Positions 48,865 to 58,345 are shown, counted from the first letter of the stretch. The stretch is DNA of 64,000 nt from Cloacibacterium caeni (GCF_907163125.1 NZ_OU015319.1:2418001-2482000), one strand, 5' to 3'. The notes: a model not told the origin generated them from the letters alone. Made by a program: numbers and translations.

Positions 48865-50562
48865 TTATCGAATTCTATAAATAGGATATTGATTTACAGA
48901 ACCTTCGTAATATTCAGAATTTTTATACACCCAATCTAATTGTGCTGCTCCATCTTCTGAAAATTTAGCATCTGAAGCTTTTTTCAGTTCAAAGGCTGTT
49001 TTTAACGCTTTGTTGGTTTTTAATAATTCGGCAGCAGTATCTTCGAAAACGTAGTCAGAAAAATACTCTTTTTGTCCCAAAATTCCATCAAACTCGTTCC
49101 AGTTAAAGTAAGAGTCAACTGCTTCTGGTTCTAGCGTTTCTAAAAGGAATTTCACGCCAGATTGTTTTGTAGAAACCAAATAATCTCCTTTTCTGAATTT
49201 TTTGGTCTTTAATTCTGATGAAACTTGAGTATCAAAATGCAAGTAATGACCTTCATAAGGATTTTTTACGGTTTTAAAATCTACGATTTTATAAGATTCA
49301 ACTGTGATCAAAGAATCAGATTGTAATTCTTTGAATTTGATTTGATTGCGTTTTAAATTTTCTATGATTTTCCCTTCAGATTTTGGAATCACGTAATAAG
49401 TTGGGATTGTAATTTCCTTATCAGATTTATAAGTGTCAAAGAATTTTACTTTTCTTGTAAAAGGTTTATTTCTATCATAGAAAAGTCTCGGTTTTCCAGA
49501 AATTCCGCTTGGTTTTTTCCCTGCTTCATAACCTTTGAAATCAATATAACTGTATTTAGTGCTGTCTAATTTCCAATGAATTGCGTATTTTTTATTTGGT
49601 AAATAATTGGTCAATTCTTGCATTCTTTTTTTAGAAATATCCAAGTAATTTTCATCTACAAAATTGATGGAATGTTTCATGTATTCATACGTTGCTTTTA
49701 CGCGGTCTTGGTAAGGTTTTAGCATGTGCGTTTCTGCTACTGTTCCTGGAATATTGAAAAGGGTAGTGTAACCCGTTGCATAACGTGGAGAATCCATAAA
49801 AGCAGGAAAACCTTCATCTGGAGAATCTCCGTGAATATTGACGTAAGGAACGTTCAAAATTTTAGATTTCTCCATATTTTGAATCAGTTTCGGTTGCATT
49901 TCTTGATGAAAATACGTTCCGAGATAGCTTCCTAATCTTTCTTTATTGGTAGAAATATAGGTAAAAGTGTATTGATAATCTGCGCCGTTACTTACATGAT
50001 TATCAATAAAATAAATCGGTTTTAGCCAATGAAAAATCTCTTGAAAAGCTTTGGCATTTTCTGTATCATTTTTGATAAAATCTCTGTTCAAATCAAAATT
50101 TCTGGCATTCCCTCGGAAACCGTGTTCTTCTGGTCCGTTTTGATTAGCTCTTGAAAATTTCCCTCTTCTCAGCATTCCCGAAATGTTGTATGCTTCAATT
50201 GCGGCAACTTTGGTATTTTGTGGAACTTTTATTTTTCCTAAAGCCAAATCTCGCATTAGCATCATTGTAGCATCAATTCCGTCACTTTCACCAGGATGAA
50301 TTCCGTTATTGATGAAAATTACGTGAATATTTTGTTTTTTTGAGTTATCAAAAATTACGACTCTAATTGGTTCTCCGTTGTCATCTTTTCCTTTTTCTAC
50401 TACGGAAATGCTTTCGAAGTTTTTGTCTAAATCGTCATAGAATTTTACCATTTCTTCGTAGGTGGTGGTTTGATTTCCGTTGCCTTTTTCGTAAGGCGTT
50501 TTGAAATCTTGAGCAAAAGAAAATACGGTTTGAACAAGTAATAGTAGTGTGATTTTTTTCAT
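48865..50562 (-). CDS. M14 family zinc carboxypeptidase
   Basis: 565 residues with a signal peptide (LLLVQTVFSFAQ). The M14 catalytic domain spans about residues 30-290 with IHPGESDG supplying the His and Glu zinc ligands, an Arg/Asn region (RGNARNFDLNRDFIK) for substrate binding, and DNHVSNG with the third His. The C-terminal 270 residues are a family-specific extension of unknown role. Probably periplasmic or secreted; no type IX C-terminal domain was recognised. Confidence 0.88.
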   Translation of the reverse strand: MKKITLLLLVQTVFSFAQDFKTPYEKGNGNQTTTYEEMVKFYDDLDKNFESISVVEKGKDDNGEPIRVVIFDNSKKQNIHVIFINNGIHPGESDGIDATMMLMRDLALGKIKVPQNTKVAAIEAYNISGMLRRGKFSRANQNGPEEHGFRGNARNFDLNRDFIKNDTENAKAFQEIFHWLKPIYFIDNHVSNGADYQYTFTYISTNKERLGSYLGTYFHQEMQPKLIQNMEKSKILNVPYVNIHGDSPDEGFPAFMDSPRYATGYTTLFNIPGTVAETHMLKPYQDRVKATYEYMKHSINFVDENYLDISKKRMQELTNYLPNKKYAIHWKLDSTKYSYIDFKGYEAGKKPSGISGKPRLFYDRNKPFTRKVKFFDTYKSDKEITIPTYYVIPKSEGKIIENLKRNQIKFKELQSDSLITVESYKIVDFKTVKNPYEGHYLHFDTQVSSELKTKKFRKGDYLVSTKQSGVKFLLETLEPEAVDSYFNWNEFDGILGQKEYFSDYVFEDTAAELLKTNKALKTAFELKKASDAKFSEDGAAQLDWVYKNSEYYEGSVNQYPIYRIR

Positions 50563-50597
50563 TGGGAGGAAAATTTTAAACGAATATATTAATTTTA

Positions 50598-50605
50598 TAT
50601 CTTTG
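50598..50605 (+). promoter_or_regulatory. -7 promoter box (TATCTTTG)
   Basis: TATCTTTG, 13 nt before the ATG at 50619. Confidence 0.45.
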
Positions 50606-50618
50606 ATAAAACTAATTC

Positions 50619-51419
50619 ATGAAAACATTCTATCTTCTTTTCATTTCACTATTCATCATCAGTTGTCAAGAGAAAACTTTTGCTGATGACATTACCCTGG
50701 TTTACCCGAAAAATACTCAAATGAAAATACAGGAGTTTAATGAAGATGGTAATTTAGGTGGTGATAATTTAATATATGTTGGAAAAATTATTCCAAAAAT
50801 TGATGTAAAATATTATGAAAGTATTCTACCACCACCTCCTCCTCCGAGGAAATTCAATAAGATAGATAAATCTTTTAATGAGATAATAAAAAAAGAAATT
50901 GATTCTATTTATTTAAGTCAAAAACCATATTTTAAACGAAATTTATTGAAAATTTCTTTGTCTAAAGAAAATGAGCCTTATGATTCTTTAACCAATAAAA
51001 ATCTTGAAATCATTGTAAAACAAAAAGATACAATTCCTATTTATAAACAAGATTATATAAGCCATCAATTTAAAACGTTTAAAGCGTTTCCAGTTTTTAT
51101 TAAAAATATTTCTAAAAAAACTTTAAAAATTCCAACCGAAGCTACAGGCGTAGCTTTTTATACTTTTGATAATGAGAGAAAAAATTTCTATTATCTCAGA
51201 AACAGTAATTATATGATTTGCGGAATAGAAACTAATTTCTATAGCTATTTTGAACTTAAACCCAACGAAATTTTAGTGTACGCTTACCCTTATTTCAAAA
51301 AAGGAAAAACGCATAAAGCTAAAGTGAAATTTTATGATGCTTCTTCCAAAGAATTTGATATTTCTATTGATTATAAAATTATTGAAAATCAAAGGAATAG
51401 ATATATTATGGATTATTAG
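50619..51419 (+). CDS. hypothetical lipoprotein with six-proline run
   Basis: 266 residues. Signal peptide with lipobox FIISC (Cys16). Residues 71-76 are six consecutive prolines, a strong ribosome-stalling sequence that would need EF-P. The rest is beta-rich and without a recognised domain. It is divergent from the M14 gene with a 56-bp gap and ends at a terminator. Function unknown. Confidence 0.72.
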   Translation: MKTFYLLFISLFIISCQEKTFADDITLVYPKNTQMKIQEFNEDGNLGGDNLIYVGKIIPKIDVKYYESILPPPPPPRKFNKIDKSFNEIIKKEIDSIYLSQKPYFKRNLLKISLSKENEPYDSLTNKNLEIIVKQKDTIPIYKQDYISHQFKTFKAFPVFIKNISKKTLKIPTEATGVAFYTFDNERKNFYYLRNSNYMICGIETNFYSYFELKPNEILVYAYPYFKKGKTHKAKVKFYDASSKEFDISIDYKIIENQRNRYIMDY

Positions 51420-51426
51420 AAATAAA

Positions 51427-51455
51427 AAATCCACAGAATTTTCTGTGGATTTTAT
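51427..51455 (+). terminator. terminator of the six-proline lipoprotein gene
   Basis: AAATCCACAGAA/TTCTGTGGATTT, a 12-bp stem with 2-nt loop and T-rich tail. Confidence 0.85.
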
Positions 51456-51458
51456 TTA

Positions 51459-51489
51459 TCTTGATTCTTGGATCTGAAATCTTGAATCT
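51459..51489 (+). repeat. heptad word repeat (TCTTGAT)
   Basis: Four 7-bp units in register plus TCT: TCTTGAT, TCTTGGA, TCTGAAA, TCTTGAA. It lies between the terminator and the lepA stop codon. Confidence 0.75.
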
Positions 51490-51496
51490 ATTTTAT

Positions 51497-53293
51497 TTAA
51501 TCATTCAATTTCAAAACTGCCATAAATGCAGATTGTGGAACTTCGACTCTACCAATTTGCTTCATCTTTTTCTTTCCTTCTTTCTGCTTTTCTAGGAGTT
51601 TACGTTTTCTGGAAATATCACCACCGTAACATTTTGCGGTAACGTCTTTTCTCAGAGCTTTTACGTTTTCACGGGCGATAACTTTTGCACCAAGAGCAGC
51701 CTGAATTGCAATATCAAACTGTTGACGAGGAATCAATTCTCTTAGTTTTTCGCACATTTTTTTACCAATGTAATACGCGTTGCTATCGTGAATTAACGAC
51801 GAAAGGGCATCTACCATATCTCCATTGATTAAAATGTCCATTTTCACCAATTTAGAAGCTCTAAAACCAATTGGATGGTAATCAAAACTTGCATAACCTT
51901 TAGAAATTGATTTTAATCTGTCATAAAAATCAAAAACAACTTCTGACAAAGGCATGTTAAATACCAATTCTACACGGTCTGAAGTCAAATAAGATTGGTT
52001 TACAATTTCGCCACGTTTTTCTATACAAAGCGTCATTACCGCACCCACAAAATCAGATTTTGTAATAATGGTAGCTTTGATATAAGGTTCTTCTACACGA
52101 TCTAAAGCAATAGGATCCATCATTTCTGACGGGTTATTAATCAAAATCGGAACATTCGGTTCTTTTTTAGAATATCCGTAGTAAGAAACGTTAGGAACCG
52201 TAGTAATTACGTTCATGTTGAACTCTCTATCAAGACGTTCCTGTACAATTTCCATGTGAAGCATTCCTAAGAAACCACAACGGAAACCGAAACCAAGAGC
52301 CGCAGAACTTTCTGGCTCGAAAACCAAAGAAGCATCATTCAGCCTTAATTTTTCTAAAGAAAATCTTAATTCTTCAAAATCTTCAGATTCAATAGGATAA
52401 ATTCCCGCGAAAACCATTGGTTTTACATCTTCGAAACCATCAATTGCTTCGGTTGCAGGATTTGCCATAGAAGTAATGGTATCACCTACTTTTACTTCTC
52501 TAGCATCTTTAATTCCAGAAATAATATAGCCTACATCTCCGCATTTGATTTCAGATTTTGGCGCTTGTTTTAGTTTCAGCGTTCCTACTTCATCTGCTTC
52601 GTAGACTTTATCCGTCGCCATGAATTTTACTTTCTCACCTTTAGAAATTTTACCGTTTACTACTTTAAAGTAAGCTTCAATTCCACGGAAAGGATTGTAA
52701 ACTGAGTCAAAAATTAGAGCTTGAAGCGGCGCATTTTCGTCACCTTTTGGCGCAGGAATTCTTTCTACAATTTGTTCAAGCAATTCATGAACACCAGCTC
52801 CTGTTTTCCCAGAAACACGCAATACATCTTCTGGTTTACAGCCGAGAAGATTTACGATTTCATCGGTAACTTCTTCCGGATTAGCAGAAGGTAAGTCAAT
52901 TTTATTCAGAATTGGAATAATTTCCAAATCGTTTTCTAGCGCTAAATATAAGTTGCTAATCGTTTGTGCTTGAATACTTTGTGCAGCGTCTACAATCAGA
53001 AGTGCACCTTCACAAGCAGCGATAGAACGAGATACTTCGTAAGAAAAATCTACGTGTCCCGGTGTATCGATCAGGTTGAGAATATATTTTTCGCCTTTAT
53101 ATTCATAATCCATTTGAATGGCGTGAGATTTTATGGTAATTCCACGCTCTTTTTCCAAATCCATATCGTCAAGAGTTTGCGCTTGCAACTCTCTTTGAGA
53201 AACCGTATTGGTATATTCTAAAAGTCTGTCAGCAAGGGTAGATTTCCCGTGGTCGATATGTGCGATTATACAAAAATTTCTAATGTTCTTCAT
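51497..53293 (-). CDS. lepA: elongation factor 4 (LepA)
   Basis: 598-residue ribosome-dependent GTPase that back-translocates or aids ribosome assembly. [16 protein letters not shown] is G1, DTPGHVDF G3, and NKIDLPSA G4; the LepA-specific C-terminal domain with [21 protein letters not shown] and the [11 protein letters not shown]-type tail ([20 protein letters not shown]) is intact. Length is standard. Confidence 0.97.
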   Translation of the reverse strand: MKNIRNFCIIAHIDHGKSTLADRLLEYTNTVSQRELQAQTLDDMDLEKERGITIKSHAIQMDYEYKGEKYILNLIDTPGHVDFSYEVSRSIAACEGALLIVDAAQSIQAQTISNLYLALENDLEIIPILNKIDLPSANPEEVTDEIVNLLGCKPEDVLRVSGKTGAGVHELLEQIVERIPAPKGDENAPLQALIFDSVYNPFRGIEAYFKVVNGKISKGEKVKFMATDKVYEADEVGTLKLKQAPKSEIKCGDVGYIISGIKDAREVKVGDTITSMANPATEAIDGFEDVKPMVFAGIYPIESEDFEELRFSLEKLRLNDASLVFEPESSAALGFGFRCGFLGMLHMEIVQERLDREFNMNVITTVPNVSYYGYSKKEPNVPILINNPSEMMDPIALDRVEEPYIKATIITKSDFVGAVMTLCIEKRGEIVNQSYLTSDRVELVFNMPLSEVVFDFYDRLKSISKGYASFDYHPIGFRASKLVKMDILINGDMVDALSSLIHDSNAYYIGKKMCEKLRELIPRQQFDIAIQAALGAKVIARENVKALRKDVTAKCYGGDISRKRKLLEKQKEGKKKMKQIGRVEVPQSAFMAVLKLND

Positions 53294-53313
53294 TCTTCTT
53301 TTTCAATGATTTG

Positions 53314-53321
53314 CAAAGATA
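53314..53321 (-). promoter_or_regulatory. -7 promoter box of lepA (TATCTTTG)
   Basis: TATCTTTG on the minus strand, 20 nt before the lepA ATG. Confidence 0.5.
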
Positions 53322-53344
53322 TTGATTTTAAGGTAAAATCCTAA

Positions 53345-53375
53345 AAATAAAAAACTCCGAATTGATTTTCGGAGT
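53345..53375 (-). terminator. terminator of the sigma/anti-sigma operon
   Basis: ACTCCGAA (53354-53361) pairs with TTCGGAGT (53368-53375); on the minus strand a T-rich tail follows. It lies 15 nt after the Spy-like gene. Confidence 0.65.
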
Positions 53376-53389
53376 ATATTTTAAAGATT

Positions 53390-53902
53390 TTAAGGATTTG
53401 GCATCGGTTCGCGACCTTTTGGTGGCCCCATTTTTTGTCTGCGTTCCATAAATTTTTCGCGCATTCTTCCTTCTTGATTAAAAAGTTTCAGCACTTGTTG
53501 AGGTGTCAAAATTTTTAGAAACTTATCAGCATACACTTTTCTGTTGTTGAGCAGTTGTTGGCCTAAGTCAAAGCTTTGGTTCAGCATTTTCTTGGCTTCT
53601 GCATCAGAAAGGTTTTCTTGAGAGAAATCTGCTCTGAATTTATTTTTGATGGTTTTTTGACTTTCTTGATATTCTTTGAGAAGGGATTTAAAAGCTTCTT
53701 GTTTTTCGGCAGGAACTTGTAAATTTTTGATGGCCATCATGGTAGCGGCATCTTCCATCAATTGTTTTCTTTGCTCAGGAGACATTTGTCTGATGTATTC
53801 TCTGCGTTGTTCTGGTGTCATTTCTCTAAAATTTGGTTTTTCTTGAGCTTTAAAACTCATAAAGGTTCCAAAAAATAGAAGGATATAGATAAAATTTTTC
53901 AT
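53390..53902 (-). CDS. Spy/CpxP-like periplasmic protein
   Basis: 170 residues: signal peptide (FFGTFMSFKAQ), then an almost fully helical, Gln/Lys/Arg-rich chain with LTPxQ-like repeats (MTPEQRREYIRQMSPEQRKQ, LTPQQVLKLFN). This matches the LTxxQ pattern of Spy/CpxP periplasmic chaperones or stress sensors. Last gene of a sigma/anti-sigma operon, 7 nt after the anti-sigma gene, so it may be an envelope-stress effector or feedback sensor (inference). Confidence 0.72.
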   Translation of the reverse strand: MKNFIYILLFFGTFMSFKAQEKPNFREMTPEQRREYIRQMSPEQRKQLMEDAATMMAIKNLQVPAEKQEAFKSLLKEYQESQKTIKNKFRADFSQENLSDAEAKKMLNQSFDLGQQLLNNRKVYADKFLKILTPQQVLKLFNQEGRMREKFMERRQKMGPPKGREPMPNP

Positions 53903-53909
53903 AAAAGAT

Positions 53910-54413
53910 TTAATTATAAAGGTCTAAATAGATGTCGTGACTAGTGTTTTTTGATAATTCTGCCAATTCTTCTTGAGTCAAAGAATTAAGAAGTTGCTCA
54001 TAATTTTCATCAGTGTTTTTAGAATTCACAATTTGTTCTGTAATTTCTGGGTTTTGGATATGAGCAACTTCACTATTGTTTTCTTTAACAATATTTTGTG
54101 ATGAATTTTGGGTGTTATTTTGTTCTGGTTTTGGCTGTGTAGTTTCTACTTTGGTGATGGATTGCACTGAATCTTGACTTGGTTTAGAAAATTCTGTTTG
54201 GTTGGTTTTCCATAAGAAAGTAAAGCCAAAAATTAATGCTAAAGCGGCAGCAATAGAAGTTACCATTGAAAAATTGATTTTAAAAATCTTCGGTTGATGT
54301 TCTTTTTTTCTTACTGTTTTATTAAGCACATTTTCCTGCATTTCCTCGAAAGTGTTTTCGGGAATTTTGTATGGTGTTTTTTTAGCTAAATGTTCTATAT
54401 TAAAATCTTTCAT
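53910..54413 (-). CDS. single-TM anti-sigma factor-like protein
   Basis: 167 residues: short cytosolic N-terminus (YKIPENTFEEMQENVL), one membrane helix at about residues 48-68 (VTSIAAALALIFGFTFLW), then a Gln/Asn/Ser-rich periplasmic linker and a conserved end (TQEELAELSKNTSHDIYLD). The position between an ECF sigma gene and a Spy-like gene is the usual one for a membrane anti-sigma. No zinc-binding HxxxCxxC motif is seen, so it would be a ZAS-less type. Confidence 0.7.
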   Translation of the reverse strand: MKDFNIEHLAKKTPYKIPENTFEEMQENVLNKTVRKKEHQPKIFKINFSMVTSIAAALALIFGFTFLWKTNQTEFSKPSQDSVQSITKVETTQPKPEQNNTQNSSQNIVKENNSEVAHIQNPEITEQIVNSKNTDENYEQLLNSLTQEELAELSKNTSHDIYLDLYN

Positions 54414-54435
54414 TTTCTAAAAATTTTAAATTTTC

Positions 54436-54987
54436 TTATGATTCGTAGTTTTCTCTGATGTAGTTTTCTATTTTTTCTTTGGCGTAGTGGTAATTGGTTT
54501 TGCAAGTACTTACGCTCATTTCTAGAATATTACTTATTTCTTCGAAAGGCAATTCGTCATAATATCTAATATTGAAAACTAATTTTTGTTTCTCTGGCAA
54601 TGTCTGTATGGCTTTCTGCAATAAAACTTGAATTTCTTCTGCATCATGTTCTGCATTTTGGGCGACTAAGTTTTGCATATAGTATTCTGCATCCTCTTCT
54701 GTTTTTTGCATTTTTTTCAATTTTGCCAATTGCTGAAGCGCTTCATTGGTAGCGATTCTGTATAGCCAAGTGTACAATTTACTGTCTTGTTTGAATTGAC
54801 TAAAATTGTTATATGCCTTAATAAAAGTGTCTTGCAACACATCTTGCGCAAGGTCATGTTGCACAATTAATCTTCTGATATGCCAATAAAGCCGACTTTG
54901 GTAGGTATCCATCATCGCACGAAGTCCTTTTTCCGAAGAATTGGGCTGCAACATCAAGCTGATGATTTCGTCGTCTTTACACTTCAT
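54436..54987 (-). CDS. ECF RNA polymerase sigma factor
   Basis: 183 residues with sigma region 2 (YWHIRRLIVQHDLAQDVLQD, then AYNNFSQFKQDSKLYTWLYR) and region 4 (LPEKQKLVFNIRYYDELPFE, SVSTCKTNYHYAKEKIE). A sigma-70 family, extracytoplasmic-function member. It heads an operon with the anti-sigma-like and Spy-like genes. An upstream TAACTTTC near 55030 on this strand is close to, but not, the housekeeping box, which leaves room for self-activation. Confidence 0.93.
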   Translation of the reverse strand: MKCKDDEIISLMLQPNSSEKGLRAMMDTYQSRLYWHIRRLIVQHDLAQDVLQDTFIKAYNNFSQFKQDSKLYTWLYRIATNEALQQLAKLKKMQKTEEDAEYYMQNLVAQNAEHDAEEIQVLLQKAIQTLPEKQKLVFNIRYYDELPFEEISNILEMSVSTCKTNYHYAKEKIENYIRENYES

Positions 54988-55070
54988 AATTTAGTTTTCA
55001 ATGGTTTGATTGTTCTTTTTAAGGAAAGTTAAATTTAAAAATAAAAAATTACAAAAGTTTATAGAATAAA

Positions 55071-55100
55071 AAAACCATCCCGATATTCGGAATGGTTTTA
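55071..55100 (-). terminator. terminator of rplY
   Basis: ACCAT-CCCGA and TCGG-ATGGT pair with one mismatch and a 3-nt loop, flanked by A/T runs, 24 nt past the rplY stop. Confidence 0.6.
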
Positions 55101-55123
55101 TATGTAGAAAAAAGATTCTCTAA

Positions 55124-55765
55124 TTATTCTGCTGCAGGAGCTTCTGCTTCTGGAGCTGCATCAGTTGCTACTTCATCTTCATCTTCATCATCTTCTACCA
55201 TAGCACCAGCATTTTTCATAGCATTTCTAGACATCTTCACAGCAGCTACTACTGCGTTATCTGGATGTAAGAAAGTGTATTGATCGTTTTTGATGTCTCC
55301 TACATATAATTTGTTACCAATTTTAAGTGGAGTAACATCTACTACGATTTCGTCTGGTAAGTTAGCAGGAATAGCTTTCAATCTTAATTTTCTGAAAGAT
55401 TGTCTTAAAACACCACCCGCTAAAACACCTTTTGCACGACCGGTAATTCTTACAGGAACTTCCATAACTACTGGTTTATCAGCGCTTAATTGATAGAAGT
55501 CTGCGTGAAGAATTTTGTCTGTAATTGGGTGAAATTGGATGTCTTGTAAAACAGCATCAATTTTTTGACCATCTAGCTCAATTACTACCGTGTGTGCATC
55601 TGGAGTGTAAACCAAGTCTTTGAAAGATTTCTCAGTAGAAGAGAAATTGATTGGTTGCTCACCTCCATAAACAACACAAGGAACTAATTCAGCATCACGT
55701 AGAGCTTTGGTAGACTTTTTGCCCACGCTTTCTCTTTTTGTACCTTGAATTGTAATAGATTTCAT
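55124..55765 (-). CDS. rplY: 50S ribosomal protein L25/Ctc
   Basis: 213-residue long-form L25: an N-terminal 5S-rRNA-binding domain ([20 protein letters not shown]), the TL5/Ctc C-terminal domain, and an acidic disordered tail ([20 protein letters not shown]). Binds the 5S rRNA in the large subunit. Precedes nothing on its strand except its own terminator; prs lies 55 bp upstream. Confidence 0.96.
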   Translation of the reverse strand: MKSITIQGTKRESVGKKSTKALRDAELVPCVVYGGEQPINFSSTEKSFKDLVYTPDAHTVVIELDGQKIDAVLQDIQFHPITDKILHADFYQLSADKPVVMEVPVRITGRAKGVLAGGVLRQSFRKLRLKAIPANLPDEIVVDVTPLKIGNKLYVGDIKNDQYTFLHPDNAVVAAVKMSRNAMKNAGAMVEDDEDEDEVATDAAPEAEAPAAE

Positions 55766-55802
55766 TTAAAAAATATTTAAGTGTGTTAAATTTTTCAGGC
55801 TG

Positions 55803-55810
55803 CAAATATA
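55803..55810 (-). promoter_or_regulatory. -7 promoter box of rplY (TATATTTG)
   Basis: TATATTTG on the minus strand, 37 nt before the rplY ATG. Confidence 0.45.
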
Positions 55811-55820
55811 GTGAAAAAAA

Positions 55821-56759
55821 TTATATAATAAACTTATCACTAATTGATTTGTGCTCGTGTACCATTTTCATTACATCTGCAAAAAGTGCCGCACAAGATA
55901 AAACCTTGATTTTAGAAGAAAGCTCTGATTTTACTGGAATAGTATCAGTTACAATAACTTCGCTTATCTGAGAGTTTTCTATATTTTCATAAGCTTTACC
56001 AGAAAGAACAGCGTGAGTTGCCATAGCTCTTACTGATTTTGCTCCGTTTTTCATTAGAATTTCTGCTGCTTTGCAAAGTGTTCCTGCCGTGTCTATCATG
56101 TCATCAATGAGGATCACGTTTCTGTCTTTTACATCGCCAATCAAGAACATTTCTTCTACTACATTTGCTTTTTTCCTTTCTTTATAAGCAATTACTACTT
56201 CTGCACTTAGGTATCCTGCGTAATTTTTCGCTCTTTTTGCACCACCCATGTCTGGTGAAGCAATCGTAAGATTGTCTAAGTTTAAAGATTTAATGTGATC
56301 TACAAAGATGGTAGAAGCATAAAGATGGTCTACAGGAATTTCAAAGAAACCTTGAATTTGGTCTGCGTGTAAATCAATAGTCATGATTCTGGTTGCGCCG
56401 GCTGCAGTTAAAAGATTAGCTACTAATTTTGCTCCGATTGGTGCTCTAGGCTTATCTTTTCTGTCTTGTCTAGCCAATCCAAAATATGGAATCACTACGG
56501 TAATACTCTTTGCTGATGCTCTTTTTGCTGCATCAATCATTAAAAGAAGTTCTAGAAGATTGTCTGCTGGTGGAAAGGTAGAGCCGATAAGAAAAACTCT
56601 TCCTCCTCTTACAGATTGATCTAATACGGGTTCGAATTCCCCGTCACTAAATTCTTGGAAATTAATTTTCCCTAATTCTTGCCCATAGTGATTTGCAATT
56701 TTTTCTGCTAAATCTCGACTTGTTCTGGTGCAAAACAAATAGGTTGCTTGATCAGCCAT
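55821..56759 (-). CDS. prs: ribose-phosphate pyrophosphokinase
   Basis: 312-residue enzyme making PRPP from ribose 5-phosphate and ATP for nucleotide, His and Trp synthesis. RTSRDLAEKIANHYG, SDGEFEPVL, FPPADNLLELLLMIDAAKRA, FGLARQDRK and the PRPP loop VILIDDMIDTAGT are present. The ATG at 56759 (MADQATYLF) replaces an upstream in-frame start that lies beyond the promoter box. The usual gene order prs-rplY is kept. Confidence 0.96.
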   Translation of the reverse strand: MADQATYLFCTRTSRDLAEKIANHYGQELGKINFQEFSDGEFEPVLDQSVRGGRVFLIGSTFPPADNLLELLLMIDAAKRASAKSITVVIPYFGLARQDRKDKPRAPIGAKLVANLLTAAGATRIMTIDLHADQIQGFFEIPVDHLYASTIFVDHIKSLNLDNLTIASPDMGGAKRAKNYAGYLSAEVVIAYKERKKANVVEEMFLIGDVKDRNVILIDDMIDTAGTLCKAAEILMKNGAKSVRAMATHAVLSGKAYENIENSQISEVIVTDTIPVKSELSSKIKVLSCAALFADVMKMVHEHKSISDKFII

Positions 56760-56780
56760 TTTTACTTTTTTTTGGTTTGG

Positions 56781-56788
56781 CAAATTTA
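56781..56788 (-). promoter_or_regulatory. -7 promoter box of prs (TAAATTTG)
   Basis: TAAATTTG on the minus strand, 21 nt before the prs ATG. Confidence 0.5.
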
Positions 56789-56796
56789 AAAAAAAT

Positions 56797-56826
56797 AAAA
56801 CCACCTGAAAAATATCAGGTGGTTTT
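56797..56826 (-). terminator. terminator of the FadL-SGNH operon
   Basis: AAAACCACCTGA/TCAGGTGGTTTT, 12-bp stem with 6-nt loop; on the minus strand a T-rich tail follows, overlapping the prs promoter region. Confidence 0.85.
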
Positions 56827-56851
56827 TATAAAAATTATTTTTTTATTATCA

Positions 56852-58333
56852 CTATTTTGGGAAAGTTACCCCAGAATAAGCATTAATATCAACAAAAGGA
56901 AGCGTAGAATAGAAAGTATTGTTTATTGCTGAAATAAAAGTATTAGCAATAATTGCATATCCTCTTCCATTAGGGTGAACACCATCAAGAGAAAAAGTTC
57001 CTCCAGTTATAAATGATGCAGTATATTTTACACCGTTATATTGGATCCCTGAGGTTGTGCCTAATTCTTTCATTTTCGCATTAGCATCTACTAGAGCAAG
57101 ACCGTAAGCTGTAGCTAAACTTGAAATTGAAGCGTTGTAAGCATCAGTAGCAGCTATTACTTTAGCAGCTTCTTTTTCAGTTAATACATATTTATCAGCA
57201 AGTGGAGTTGCTGTTCCTCCTTTAATTGTAGTGTCTCTTAACAATGTTAATGCTGGTAAAAGAATTATGTCTTTAGAAGTAGTCTGTCTAAGAGAAGGCA
57301 GGTTGTATCCAGATAAGTTTGTTAGGTCTTTGTCTACGATAACAGCTCCATTTACTCCATTTTCAGAAAACTTAATAAGTCTAGCATTATATTCTGCAGT
57401 AGATATTGCTCCAAGGTTCTTAAGCGTAAGTAAGCCTCCATTGTAAGTTGCATAAGCTGCGTTTAATTGTGAAGCTTGTGCAGATGTAAGACCTGTAATA
57501 GGAGTTGCAGGTACAGTTGTGAAATAAGGTATTGAAGTAACATACGGAATGTTCGCAATAGCACCTTTAGAATTTGCGTACGCTGTTTTTAGACTTGTAA
57601 TAACCGTCTTAATAACATTTGCTACAACGTTAGGGTCAGAAATATCATTAGAGCCATAAGTTGATGGGTCTAAATTTCCTTTTTGGTCTATTCCAGAACC
57701 TCCAGAAGTTGCATAAGAAAGAACGTCATTATTACCAATCCATAATGTATAGAAACTTGGTTTTTGAGCGGCAGCGTCAGCTAAAACTGTAGTAGTAGCA
57801 GATGTAGCAAATCTTACAAAGTATGGATTAGCTTTTCCAGTGGCTAAATTAGCGGCGCTACCATAACCTGGAGTTACTAAATGAAAAGATTTAGCACCTG
57901 GAACGCCCATGTTGTTAAAGTATTTTCCTGCCCCACCAATAACGTCAAGGTTAGCACCTGGAGCTGAAGGGGTTGGTGAAAGAGTTTGGCTTAACGTAAG
58001 TTTTCCATAAAACTCTGTATTTCCTGAAGCGGCAAATAAATCAGTGAATCCACCTACATTATTTGGCATTAAGGGCTGAGTGAAAGTTTGTGTGCCTCCA
58101 GCTAGTGCCATTTGCTGTGCAAGCATGGAAGGGAAAGATTCTTTTTGGCCATCAAGGTATAATGCTCCATCTCTGTATCCAGAAGTTAAAGAGTTTCCAA
58201 TAGATACAAAAGTTTTGAAGTCTGCATTCCCCGTTGAAACAGTCATGTTATTTACGTCTCTTTCGAAATCTGTATTACAGCTTACTAAGGTTAAAGCTGA
58301 AATTGCGAAAGCTGATAATATTATTTTTTTCAT
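56852..58333 (-). CDS. SGNH/GDSL-type lipoprotein
   Basis: 493 residues. Lipobox LVSC (Cys19). SGNH hydrolase blocks: FVSIGNSLTSGYRDG (block I, Ser with GNS instead of GDS), WIGNNDVLSY (block III Asn) and FSLDGVHPNGRGYAIIANTF (block V Asp/His). The chain is longer than a bare SGNH domain, with a Ser/Thr/Ala-rich insertion. It follows a FadL-type transporter by 12 nt in an operon; such pairs recur in Bacteroidetes and suggest cleavage of lipids or esters for uptake (inference). Confidence 0.82.
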   Translation of the reverse strand: MKKIILSAFAISALTLVSCNTDFERDVNNMTVSTGNADFKTFVSIGNSLTSGYRDGALYLDGQKESFPSMLAQQMALAGGTQTFTQPLMPNNVGGFTDLFAASGNTEFYGKLTLSQTLSPTPSAPGANLDVIGGAGKYFNNMGVPGAKSFHLVTPGYGSAANLATGKANPYFVRFATSATTTVLADAAAQKPSFYTLWIGNNDVLSYATSGGSGIDQKGNLDPSTYGSNDISDPNVVANVIKTVITSLKTAYANSKGAIANIPYVTSIPYFTTVPATPITGLTSAQASQLNAAYATYNGGLLTLKNLGAISTAEYNARLIKFSENGVNGAVIVDKDLTNLSGYNLPSLRQTTSKDIILLPALTLLRDTTIKGGTATPLADKYVLTEKEAAKVIAATDAYNASISSLATAYGLALVDANAKMKELGTTSGIQYNGVKYTASFITGGTFSLDGVHPNGRGYAIIANTFISAINNTFYSTLPFVDINAYSGVTFPK

Positions 58334-58345
58334 AATTTTTTTAAA

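Noticed and set aside
53964-54240. Coding repeat in the Gln/Asn-rich anti-sigma linker
   Set aside because: Low complexity protein linker, no nucleotide periodicity of note.
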